Counted from the first letter of the stretch, positions 7,015 through 13,186 are shown. The stretch: DNA of 14,104 bases from Acidobacteriota bacterium (GCA_028873155.1 JAGWML010000050.1:1-14104), one strand, 5' to 3'. A program made the numbers and translations. The notes: generated by a model from the sequence alone, not told the origin.

Positions 7015-7299
7015 ATGACAGACGCACCGCGCCAGACCAAACCAGACCCCTTAAAGCCCATAAGGACCAAATACGGAGTGTTCTGCCCAAAATGTCGGAA
7101 ATGGGTTCAATTAGGGGCAGACGATACCGTACCCAGCGTTGGGGTCTCCAAGTTCCGAGATAAACTTCGCCAAGAAAACTTCCAACATCCGGAGGTAACT
7201 TGCCCCGATTCAAAATGTGGTCATACATTCGACGTAACGGTAGATCGGATATACCTTGGTGGGCGTGACGATACATTGTCCACGCAGGAAACCTTTTAG
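7015..7299 (+). CDS. Zinc-ribbon-like small protein, unknown function
   Basis: A 94-residue protein with two Cys pairs, FCPKCRKW (C24, C27) and TCPDSKCGH (C63, C68), spaced as in a zinc ribbon that carries a 35-residue insert between its knuckles. The flanking sequence is polar (SKFRDKLRQENFQHPEV). It may bind nucleic acid or be a partner in a larger complex, but no catalytic motif is visible. ATG 7015 is chosen, with AAAGG about ten bases upstream; GTG 6997 in the same frame would add six residues. Third positions are mixed rather than GC-rich, unlike guaB next door, which points to horizontal origin. It is the last gene before the brnT C-terminal remnant. Confidence 0.55.
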   Translation: MTDAPRQTKPDPLKPIRTKYGVFCPKCRKWVQLGADDTVPSVGVSKFRDKLRQENFQHPEVTCPDSKCGHTFDVTVDRIYLGGRDDTLSTQETF

Positions 7300-7348
7300 T
7301 CGCAGGCAAATAGGAGTATAAGTTTGATCTTCTCGGGAAAGACTTGAC

Positions 7349-7365
7349 CAGGAAAGCCTTTCCTG
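7349..7365. repeat. Perfect palindrome CAGGAAAG-C-CTTTCCTG
   Basis: An 8-bp perfect dyad around a single central base, between the zinc-ribbon gene and the brnT C-terminal fragment. No T-run follows, so it is more like a protein-binding site than a terminator. Function unknown. Confidence 0.4.
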
Positions 7366-7420
7366 TCAACCACCTCGAAAACTTCTTACTGACCGCTACT
7401 ACTGAACATGTGTGAAGTAG

Positions 7421-7537
7421 ATGATCAATCAATTATTTTTGGTTGTAGTGCATACAGACGACGACCACACCATCCGCATCATCAGTGCGCGCAAAGCTGA
7501 ATCACGGGAAAGGAGGCAATATGAACAAGACATCTAA
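7421..7537 (+). pseudogene. C-terminal remnant of a BrnT-type toxin gene
   Basis: From ATG 7421 a 38-codon frame ends at TAA 7535-7537 and reads MINQLFLVVVHTDDDHTIRI, then ISARKAESRERRQYEQDI. LVVVHT, RIISARKA and RERxxYE are the closing strands and helix of BrnT (DUF497) toxins; the RIISAR stretch and the RER helix carry family-conserved basic residues. In-frame TAG at 7418 shows the frame does not extend upstream. About 40 central residues of a normal toxin are missing between this piece and the one starting at 6116. Its last 17 bases overlap the antitoxin-like gene, the tight coupling expected of an original toxin-antitoxin operon. Toxin activity from this piece alone is unlikely. Confidence 0.7.
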
Positions 7538-7754
7538 GCGGGCCGCACCGAAAGGCGATTCCATGCGCCCCGAGCACGACTTCTCAAACGGTATCCGCGG
7601 AAAATACGCGAATCGCTTCCGCCCGGACACGGTCATGGTCACTCTCGCCCCGGATGTTGCCGCCGCCTTCCCCGATGCAAAGTCAGTCAATGAAGCCCTC
7701 CGCATCCTGATCAAAGCGGCGCGCAAAACGCGCAAGAAGATCGCACCCGCGGCG
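7521..7754 (+). CDS. Antitoxin-like small protein paired with the BrnT remnant
   Basis: A 77-residue protein starting at ATG 7521, with AGGAGG at 7511-7516 and four-base spacing. After a basic lead it reads RPEHDFSNGIRGKYANRF, then VTLAPDVAAAFPDAKSVNEA and LRILIKAARKTRKK. The DFSxGxRGKY opening and the DPDVAxxFPDxxSVNEALR-like pattern belong to a common family of small proteins encoded beside toxin genes, treated here as an antitoxin by context. The start overlaps the end of the brnT frame, so translation was probably coupled. The frame appears complete, leaving an antitoxin without a working partner in this window. It may still repress its promoter or protect against a related toxin elsewhere; that is inference. 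Confidence 0.65.
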
Positions 7755-7794
7755 TAAAAGGTCCGAACCCAGGGTCCGGGCCCACCACCTCCGC

Positions 7795-7800
7795 TACAAT
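7795..7800 (+). promoter_or_regulatory. Putative guaB -10 box
   Basis: TACAAT would place the transcription start near 7807, so the guaB leader would be about 57 bases and begin almost exactly at the hairpin at 7809. No good -35 is seen; the upstream DNA is GC-rich with two GGTCCG copies (7760 and 7774). Confidence 0.4.
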
Positions 7801-7808
7801 AGGTGAAA

Positions 7809-7852
7809 GCGCCTGCCGCGCCGGAGACTCGAATCTCCGCGCTGCCAGGCGC
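7809..7852 (+). promoter_or_regulatory. Hairpin in the guaB 5' leader
   Basis: GCGCCTG (7809-7815) pairs with CAGGCGC (7846-7852), and GGAGA (7823-7827) with TCTCC (7834-7838) around loop CTCGAA; several G-C pairs can form between these two stems. It ends 11 bases before the guaB ATG. No T-run follows, so it is more likely a leader structure (stability or translation control) than a terminator for the preceding gene. Confidence 0.5.
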
Positions 7853-7863
7853 ATCCAGCTATT

Positions 7864-9387
7864 ATGCTCTCTAATTCTCTGCCGGAAGCCCTGACCTTCG
7901 ACGACGTGCTGCTGGTGCCCGCCTACAGCGACGTTGTGCCCGCCACGGTGAGCACGCAAACCCAGCTCACTCGCGACATCACGCTCAACACGCCGCTCAT
8001 CTCCTCTGCCATGGACACCGTCACCGAGTCGCGTATGGCCATCGCCATGGCCCAGCTCGGCGGCATCGGCATCGTCCATCGCAATCTCACCATCGTGGAT
8101 CAGGCAGGCGAGATCGACAAAGTCAAGCGCTCCGAGAGCGGCATGATTGTCGACCCCGTCACCATCGGCCCCGACCAGATGATCGGCGACGCCCTCGATG
8201 TCATGCGCCGCTACAAGATCTCCGGCGTGCCCGTAACCCGCGGCAAGAAGCTCGTCGGCATCCTCACCAACCGCGACCTGCGCTTCGAAACCCGCACCGA
8301 CATCCCCATCGGCGACGTGATGACCAAGGAAGACCTCATCACCGTCCCCGTCGGCACCACGCTCGAAGAGGCCGAGCTCATCCTCCATAAGCACCGCGTG
8401 GAAAAGCTGCTCGTGGTGGACGATCAGTACAATCTGAAGGGCCTCATCACCGTCAAAGATATCCAGAAGAAGCTGAAATACCCCAACGCCAGCAAGGACG
8501 CCCAGGGCCGTCTCCGCGTCGGCGGAGCCATCGGCGCCACAGGCGACTACCTGGAGCGCGCCGCGGAGCTCGTCAATGCCCGCGCCGACGTGCTCGCCAT
8601 TGACTCCGCCCACGGTCACTCGTCGCGCGTGCTGGAAGCGGTCCGCGAGGTCAAGAGGGCCTTCCCGCACGTTGCACTCCTCGCCGGCAACGTGGCCACC
8701 TACGAGGGCGCCAAGGCTCTAATCGACGCGGGCGCAGACGCTGTGAAGGTCGGTATCGGCCCCGGCTCCATCTGCACCACGCGTATGGTCACCGGCGCCG
8801 GCATGCCGCAGATTACCGCCATCGCTGAGGCCTCCCGCGCAGCACGCGAACACGGCATCCCGGTCATCGCAGACGGCGGCATCAAGTACTCCGGCGAAGT
8901 GACCAAGGCCATCGCCGCCGGCGCAAGCACCGTCATGATTGGCTCGCTCTTCGCCGGCGTGGACGAGAGTCCCGGCGAGACCATCCTTTACCAGGGCCGC
9001 AGCTTCAAGAGCTATCGCGGCATGGGATCGCTCACCGCCATGAGCCAGGGCTCCGGCGAGCGCTACTTCCAGAGCACTGAGGATATGGCCAGCCGCGAGA
9101 TCGGCACGGAAGGTGTGGTGCAGCGCGAGCGCGCCAGCCAGAACCGTCTCGCCAAGTTTGTCCCCGAAGGCATTGAAGGCCGCGTGCCCTATCGCGGGCC
9201 TCTGGAATCCATGGTCTATCAGCTCGTCGGCGGCCTGCGCTCGGGCATGGGTTACGTGGGCTGCAGCTCCATTCAGGACTTGCAGGAGAAGGCCCAGTTC
9301 GTGCGCATCTCCAATGCCGGCCTGCGCGAGAGCCACGTCCACGACGTCATCATCACCCGCGAAGCTCCCAATTATCGCGTCGAATAG
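7864..9387 (+). CDS. guaB: Inosine-5'-monophosphate dehydrogenase (IMPDH)
   Basis: Oxidises IMP to XMP with NAD+, the committed step of guanine nucleotide synthesis, in the cytosol. The 507 residues match the family's usual ~490-510. The sequence opens with LTFDDVLLVPAYSDV (10-24) and the (beta/alpha)8 barrel. A pair of CBS domains is inserted at about 95-205 (DVMRRYKISGVPVT, DVMTKEDLITVPVG). The barrel resumes with DSAHGHS (247-253), the NAD-contact GNVAT (275-279), the catalytic loop GIGPGSICTT (297-306, nucleophile C304), the phosphate-binding ADGGIKYSG (336-344) and the mobile flap with R400-Y401. No canonical Shine-Dalgarno precedes ATG 7864; the hairpin leader ends 11 bases upstream. 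guaA is not adjacent. Confidence 0.98.
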   Translation: MLSNSLPEALTFDDVLLVPAYSDVVPATVSTQTQLTRDITLNTPLISSAMDTVTESRMAIAMAQLGGIGIVHRNLTIVDQAGEIDKVKRSESGMIVDPVTIGPDQMIGDALDVMRRYKISGVPVTRGKKLVGILTNRDLRFETRTDIPIGDVMTKEDLITVPVGTTLEEAELILHKHRVEKLLVVDDQYNLKGLITVKDIQKKLKYPNASKDAQGRLRVGGAIGATGDYLERAAELVNARADVLAIDSAHGHSSRVLEAVREVKRAFPHVALLAGNVATYEGAKALIDAGADAVKVGIGPGSICTTRMVTGAGMPQITAIAEASRAAREHGIPVIADGGIKYSGEVTKAIAAGASTVMIGSLFAGVDESPGETILYQGRSFKSYRGMGSLTAMSQGSGERYFQSTEDMASREIGTEGVVQRERASQNRLAKFVPEGIEGRVPYRGPLESMVYQLVGGLRSGMGYVGCSSIQDLQEKAQFVRISNAGLRESHVHDVIITREAPNYRVE

Positions 9388-9471
9388 CTCCGGCTCGTGC
9401 GAACGGTGACTCTCCAGACGCACACAGCAGCAAGTGCCGGACAACTCCTCCGTGGCAATGCCCGGACAACG

Positions 9472-9981
9472 ATGCACGAAAGGCTGATTGCTTTGTCCGA
9501 AACATCTGACTCTCCCGCTCATCGCACCAGCAGGCTCAGTGCATGGTTGCCCGTCATCATCGGCACCATCATGATCGCCATTACCTCGTCGAATGCCTTC
9601 AGTTCCGATTACACCAGCGGCCCATTTCGCTGGCTCTATGAATCGATCTTCGGTCATGTGCCCGAGCACCGCTGGCACATCATTCACTTCTTTATTCGCA
9701 AAGGAATGCACTTCTTCGGCTACGGAGTCTATGGCCTGCTCTGGCTGCGCGCCTGGTGGCACACACTGCCCAACTCACGTTTCTGGCAGGACGCGATTCT
9801 GGCCGTCCTCGGCTGCGGCGTCGTCGCCAGCTCCGACGAGTTCCATCAGCATTTTCTCCGGCAGCGCACCGGCTCGCCGCGCGACGTCCTCCTCGACTGC
9901 TGCGGAGCGCTCACATTACTCGTTCTCTCTTACCTCGTCCTGCGCATCTTTCGCCCCGAGAAGCTCAGCCATACCGCTTAG
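9472..9981 (+). CDS. VanZ-like membrane protein
   Basis: A 169-residue membrane protein of the VanZ family (named from teicoplanin resistance in the vanA cluster; most relatives have unknown roles). Hydrophobic segments lie near residues 23-39, 78-93, 109-122 and 140-157. The two family signatures are present: IRKGMHFFGYGVYGLL in the second membrane segment and SSDEFHQHFLRQRTGSPRD-V, followed by a Gly-containing final helix. ATG 9472 is chosen because the membrane part starts soon after; an in-frame GTG at 9397 would add 25 residues of low-complexity character. Neither has a clear binding site. It starts 84 bases after guaB in the same direction, and converges on the acetyltransferase with a 19-base gap. 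Family confident; antibiotic resistance is not implied. Confidence 0.82.
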   Translation: MHERLIALSETSDSPAHRTSRLSAWLPVIIGTIMIAITSSNAFSSDYTSGPFRWLYESIFGHVPEHRWHIIHFFIRKGMHFFGYGVYGLLWLRAWWHTLPNSRFWQDAILAVLGCGVVASSDEFHQHFLRQRTGSPRDVLLDCCGALTLLVLSYLVLRIFRPEKLSHTA

Positions 9982-10000
9982 CTCCGAACACCGCCGCCTC

Positions 10001-10507
10001 TCACGCCAATTTGCGGCGGAAGCGCTCCTCTTCCAGCAGGACGCCCCAAACCACTTCCATGCGCTGCGTTCCATCCCGTATCCAGCGGTCTCTCACATAA
10101 AACCGTCCTGCGCGCAGATTGCCTGACAGCAGCCAGAGGTAGGCGTTGCGATAGCCCTGTTCCATCAGCCGCTCGCGCCCCGCACGGACCAGTGCCCCGC
10201 CAACGCCCCGCTTCCAGCGGTCCGGATCGACGTACAGCGCCAACAGCTCGCCGAAGTTTTTCATCGCTGCATCGCGCGCCGGACCCACCGTCACAAAGCC
10301 GCACACTTTATCGCCCTCGATGGCGACAGTGGTATGCGGCTTCAGCGGGTCCACATGCGAAAAATCGTACCGCGCGGCTCGATCCTCCGCGCGCAGCCGG
10401 TCCAGATACTCATCCGCAATCAATCCGCGATACGCAGCCTGCCACGAGCGAACATGCACGCGTGCCAACCCTAATGCATCCCTGGGTTCCGCCGGTCGAA
10501 GAATCAT
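10001..10507 (-). CDS. GNAT family N-acetyltransferase
   Basis: A 168-residue single-domain GNAT enzyme that transfers an acetyl group from acetyl-CoA to an amine of unknown substrate. The N-terminal strand and helix MILRPAEPRDALGLARVHVR and SWQAAYRGLI are typical of the RimI-like subgroup. Motif A is ELLALYVDPDRWKRGVGGAL (87-106), where RxxGVGGAL binds the CoA pyrophosphate. Motif B is LWLLSGNLRAGRFYVRDRW (124-142), with the usual N-x-x-A-x-x-F-Y pattern. ATG 10507 gives the expected length; GGATG just before it is a weak binding site. It is divergent from the channel gene at 10692 and convergent with the VanZ-like gene, so it is a lone unit. Substrate cannot be told from sequence. Confidence 0.9.
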   Translation of the reverse strand: MILRPAEPRDALGLARVHVRSWQAAYRGLIADEYLDRLRAEDRAARYDFSHVDPLKPHTTVAIEGDKVCGFVTVGPARDAAMKNFGELLALYVDPDRWKRGVGGALVRAGRERLMEQGYRNAYLWLLSGNLRAGRFYVRDRWIRDGTQRMEVVWGVLLEEERFRRKLA

Positions 10508-10614
10508 GCATCCAGTATTCTGTCGTTGCGCTTCGTCGTCGACACCACCAACGTGCAGGGCCCGCTCCCCATCCGGTTACGCACCAACGGGCCAGTTACC
10601 ACCCATTCGGCAGT

Positions 10615-10620
10615 TACAAT
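10615..10620 (+). promoter_or_regulatory. Putative -10 box of the TMEM175-type gene
   Basis: TACAAT lies 71 bases before ATG 10692. The upstream region contains three GTTAC copies (10576, 10596, 10614) at 18-20 base intervals, possibly a regulator site, instead of a recognisable -35. Confidence 0.35.
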
Positions 10621-10691
10621 CGAGTCATCAGTGTGGCCTTGAGTCCGACGCCACGCAACACTGCTCCCAAACCGCCTGTCGGAGAGGTCCC

Positions 10692-11276
10692 ATGCACAAG
10701 GCGCGTCTTGAAGCCTTCAGTGATGGCGTACTCGCCATCATCATCACCATCATGGTGCTCGACCTGCACATCCCCCGCAGCGAGCAGCTCAGCGCGCTTG
10801 CGCCCCTGCTGCCGGTCTTTCTCAGCTACGTGCTGAGCTTCGTCTATATCGGCATCTACTGGAACAATCACCATCACATGCTGCATGCCGCGCAGCGCGT
10901 CTCCGGCGGAGTGCTCTGGGCCAATCTCCATCTGCTCTTCTGGCTCTCCCTGCTCCCCTTCGTCACCGGCTGGATGGGCGAGAACAACTTCGGCGCCGTC
11001 CCCACGGCTCTCTACGGCACCGTGCTGATGATGGCCGGCATCGCGTACTGGATCCTCGCCCGCACGCTCATCGCGGCGGACGGCAGGCGATCGATTCTGG
11101 CAACGGCCATCGGCGCCGATCGCAAAGGCGTCGTCTCCGTCGTGCTCTATGCCGTGGCTCTCCCGCTCGCCTTCGTCCACCGCCTTCTGGCACAGGCCAT
11201 CTTTGTTTGCGTCGCCCTCATGTGGCTCGTACCCGACCGCCGCATCGAACGCGTCCTGCCGCCCGCCGCGGAATAA
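10692..11276 (+). CDS. TMEM175-type potassium channel (DUF1211 family)
   Basis: A 194-residue membrane protein of the bacterial TMEM175 family, which form tetrameric potassium leak channels with six helices per subunit. The first helix carries the family signature RLEAFSDGVLAIIITIMVLDL (5-25): Arg5, the F9-S10-D11 motif, and the bulky hydrophobic residues lining the pore. Further helices lie near 37-56, 73-94, 103-124, 145-162 and 166-180. An NNHHHMLH stretch follows helix 2, as in relatives. ATG 10692 follows GGAGAGG at normal spacing, and family similarity begins right at this Met, so the longer open frame upstream (to 10320) is not used. It is a lone gene divergent from the acetyltransferase. 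Channel function is by family, not shown here. Confidence 0.9.
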   Translation: MHKARLEAFSDGVLAIIITIMVLDLHIPRSEQLSALAPLLPVFLSYVLSFVYIGIYWNNHHHMLHAAQRVSGGVLWANLHLLFWLSLLPFVTGWMGENNFGAVPTALYGTVLMMAGIAYWILARTLIAADGRRSILATAIGADRKGVVSVVLYAVALPLAFVHRLLAQAIFVCVALMWLVPDRRIERVLPPAAE

Positions 11277-11312
11277 CGCACCGCGAACGCGCGCCCATCC
11301 AGGATGCAAAGA

Positions 11313-11347
11313 AAACGGGCACACCCCTCAATGGGATGTGCCCGTTT
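11313..11347. terminator. Strong terminator between rplQ and the channel gene
   Basis: AAACGGGCACA and TGTGCCCGTTT form a perfect 11-bp stem, extended inside by CCC and GGG. On the - strand it is followed by TTTTCTTTG and lies 44 bases after the rplQ stop, so it should end the ribosomal-protein/rpoA transcript. It can also serve the convergent channel gene that stops at 11276. Confidence 0.85.
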
Positions 11348-11390
11348 GATCCTGCCAACGCAGGAGAGCTTCGTTGACGAAAGCGGGAGC

Positions 11391-11873
11391 TTACGCGGCC
11401 TCTTCGCCGCCCTCGGCCCCTTCTTCCTTCTTGGCGTCTTCCAGCTGCTTTTCGAGCTCGGCACGCTTCTTCGCCTTGACCTCGGCGCGCTTCTGCCGCT
11501 TCTCGTCCAGTTGCTTCTCCGCGCCCAGCAGTTCGATGAAGGCCTTCTCCGCCCCATCGCCCTTCTGGAAGCCCGTGCGCACGATGCGCAGATAGCCGCC
11601 GTTGCGGTCGCCGTAACGCGGCGCAACGGTGTCAAACAGCCGTGTCACGGCCTCGTCCGTCTGGAGAAAGCTCAGCGCCTGCCGCCGTGCGTGCACGTCG
11701 CCCTTCTTTCCCAGCGTAATCATCTTCTCCACGTGCGGTCGCACCGCCTTGGCCTTGGCCACGGTCGTCTCCACACGATCTTCAACAATCACAGACGTCA
11801 CCAGGTTGCGCAGCAGCGCGCGGCGGTGGCTGGTGTTGCGTCCGAGTTTGAATCCTGCATTGCGATGGCGCAT
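11391..11873 (-). CDS. rplQ: 50S ribosomal protein L17 (bL17) with charged C-terminal tail
   Basis: Large-subunit ribosomal protein bL17, part of the assembled 50S particle near the exit tunnel region. The core is clear: MRHRNAGFKLGRNTSHRRAL, then LLRNLVTSVIVEDRVETTVAKAK with the conserved basic and Thr residues, and GGYLRIVRTGFQKGDGAE in the second half. The core ends around residue 118; the last ~40 residues are a Lys/Glu/Ala-rich helix (KRQKRAEVKAKKRAELEKQL) with an acidic end (EEGAEGGEEAA), making 160 residues against about 127 in E. coli. AGGAG lies six bases before ATG 11873 and is part of a heptad repeat array. It is last in the rpsD-rpoA-rplQ cluster, 218 bases behind rpoA, and is followed by a terminator. 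Confidence 0.97.
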   Translation of the reverse strand: MRHRNAGFKLGRNTSHRRALLRNLVTSVIVEDRVETTVAKAKAVRPHVEKMITLGKKGDVHARRQALSFLQTDEAVTRLFDTVAPRYGDRNGGYLRIVRTGFQKGDGAEKAFIELLGAEKQLDEKRQKRAEVKAKKRAELEKQLEDAKKEEGAEGGEEAA

Positions 11874-11874
11874 C

Positions 11875-11909
11875 TCTAGCTCCTAGCTTCTGGCTCCTAG
11901 CTTCTAGCT
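11875..11909 (-). repeat. Heptad repeat array next to the rplQ start (5 units)
   Basis: Read on the - strand, five seven-base units follow without gaps: AGCTAGA, AGCTAGG, AGCCAGA, AGCTAGG, AGCTAGA. One more G and then the rplQ ATG follow. The rplQ Shine-Dalgarno AGGAG (11884-11880) spans the junction of the last two units. The array is the inverse of the one at 12056-12090. Confidence 0.8.
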
Positions 11910-11911
11910 CG

Positions 11912-11931
11912 ATTGCCGCGGAACCGGCAAT
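11912..11931. repeat. Hairpin ATTGCCG / CGGCAAT in the rpoA-rplQ spacer
   Basis: A perfect 7-bp stem with a six-base loop directly beside the rplQ-side heptad array. It is flanked by CTCGATT and AATCGAG, which can pair around it. No T-run, so probably not a terminator. Confidence 0.45.
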
Positions 11932-12055
11932 TTGGTATTCCCACCAGAAAGCTAGAATCGAGTCGCTTCTTGAAATCTCAACGTGCCTCCAGCTTCCAGC
12001 CACTTACTCTCTAGCCGGCAAATGAGAACCAGAGCTGCAGGTTCCAACTCACTCA

Positions 12056-12090
12056 AGCTAAGAGCTAGTAGCTAGAAGCTAGTAGCTGTT
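12056..12090 (+). repeat. Heptad repeat array next to the rpoA stop (5 units)
   Basis: Five consecutive seven-base units on the + strand: AGCTAAG, AGCTAGT, AGCTAGA, AGCTAGT, AGCTGTT. The last is one base from the rpoA stop codon (12092-12094). Its orientation is opposite to the array at 11875-11909, giving a perfect 13-base inverted match (12070-12082 with 11897-11909). Confidence 0.8.
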
Positions 12091-12091
12091 T

Positions 12092-13186
12092 CTAAAAATT
12101 CTCCGTCTCCGTGGGCAGCTGCAGGTCAACCGAATCCAGCGGCTCGTCCTCGTCGTCAAAGTGTCCGTAGCTGGCCGAGAGCGCAGTCGCCGGAGGAATG
12201 CTCGTCGGCCCCGGAACCGCGTTGCCGTTCTCGTCGATCTTCATGCCCAGCGAAAGACCCATCTGCGCAAGAATCTCCTTGATCTCGTTCAGGCTCTTGC
12301 GTCCGAAGTTCTTGGTCTTCAGCATCTCGGCTTCGGTCTTCTGCACCAGCTCGCCGATCGTCTGAATGTTCGCGTTCTTCAGGCAGTTGTAACTGCGCAC
12401 GCTCAGCTCCAGCTCTTCCACCGAGCGGTTCAGATTGTCGTTGCGCAGCATCACGCGGCCTTCCTCGCCACGCGACTCCGCCTCGATCTCTTCTTCAAAG
12501 TTGATGAAGATGTTCATGTGGTCCTTCAGCAGCTTCGCCGCCAGGCCCACTGCGTCGGCCGGCGCCACGGCGCCGTTGGTCCACACTTCCATCGTCAGCT
12601 TGTCATAGTCCGTGATCTGTCCCAGACGCGCCGCTTCCACCAGGTAGTTCACGCGGCGCACAGGCGAGTGCACTGAATCCACCGGGATGAATCCCAGACC
12701 CAGGTCGCCATCAAAATTTTTGTCGGCGGAAACATAGCCGCGCCCGCGCTTCAGGCGCATTTCCATTTCGAGCCGTCCGCCCTCGGACACCGTGGCGATG
12801 TACACGTCTTTATCCAGAATCTCCACGTCGCCGTCGGCTTCAATCATGCCGCTGGTCACCACGCCGGGCTGGTCCGAGCGCAGATACAGCGCCTTCGGGC
12901 CCTCGCCGGACAGCTTGAAGGGAACCTGCTTCAGATTCAGAATGATGTCGGTGGCGTCTTCCACCACTCCGGGGATCGATTGAAACTCGTGCAGCACGCC
13001 CTCGATGCGTACAGCCGTCACTGCCGCGCCCTCAATCGAGCTCAACAGCGTGCGGCGCAGGGCGTTGCCAATGGTTGTGCCAAATCCGCGCTCAAAAGGC
13101 TGGGCGCTGAACTTGCCGAAAGTTTCGGTCAGCGTCTCGGCATCCACTGCCAGGCGCTTCGGTTTTTGAAATCCTCTCCACAACAT
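12092..13186 (-). CDS. rpoA: RNA polymerase alpha subunit
   Basis: The 364-residue alpha subunit starts RNA polymerase assembly and contacts promoter UP elements and activators. The N-terminal domain (about 1-230) holds ERGFGTTIGNALRRTLLSSI (32-51), the dimer and beta-binding core, and LHEFQSIPGVVEDATDIILN (65-84). The C-terminal domain (about 245-318) holds RSVEELELSVRSYNCLK (254-270); R264 and N267 match the DNA-contacting R265 and N268 of E. coli. KNFGRKSLNEIKEIL (292-306) follows. An acidic tail (GHFDDEDEPLDSVDLQLPTE) extends past the usual end, so it is longer than the 329 of E. coli. ATG 13186 (MLWRGFQKPKRL) is preferred over the in-frame ATG at 13213 because the conserved opening begins there. 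rpsD lies upstream and rplQ downstream. Confidence 0.97.
   Translation of the reverse strand: MLWRGFQKPKRLAVDAETLTETFGKFSAQPFERGFGTTIGNALRRTLLSSIEGAAVTAVRIEGVLHEFQSIPGVVEDATDIILNLKQVPFKLSGEGPKALYLRSDQPGVVTSGMIEADGDVEILDKDVYIATVSEGGRLEMEMRLKRGRGYVSADKNFDGDLGLGFIPVDSVHSPVRRVNYLVEAARLGQITDYDKLTMEVWTNGAVAPADAVGLAAKLLKDHMNIFINFEEEIEAESRGEEGRVMLRNDNLNRSVEELELSVRSYNCLKNANIQTIGELVQKTEAEMLKTKNFGRKSLNEIKEILAQMGLSLGMKIDENGNAVPGPTSIPPATALSASYGHFDDEDEPLDSVDLQLPTETENF

Noticed and set aside
6174..7410. AACATG at both edges of the accessory block as a duplicated target
   Set aside because: Only six bases, and neither copy restores the toxin reading frame when joined.
6157..7430. Octamer GATCAATC at 6157-6164 and 7423-7430 as a target-site duplication of the brnT insertion
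   Set aside because: The left copy is inside the toxin frame, upstream of the conserved REKHG codons, so it cannot mark the insertion boundary. An eight-base match over this distance may be chance.
7013..7432. 139-codon open frame on the - strand across the zinc-ribbon gene
   Set aside because: It overlaps the zinc-ribbon gene and the brnT C-terminal piece, which have better motifs and binding sites, and its translation shows no domain.
9472..9981. Glycopeptide resistance gene vanZ
   Set aside because: Only the VanZ domain is shared; no other van gene is present and most VanZ-like proteins are unrelated to resistance.
10320..10691. Extended N-terminus for the TMEM175-type protein
   Set aside because: Family similarity and the GGAGAGG site both begin at ATG 10692, and the upstream part overlaps the acetyltransferase on the other strand.
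11875..12090. CRISPR array
   Set aside because: The units are seven bases long and directly adjacent, with no spacers.
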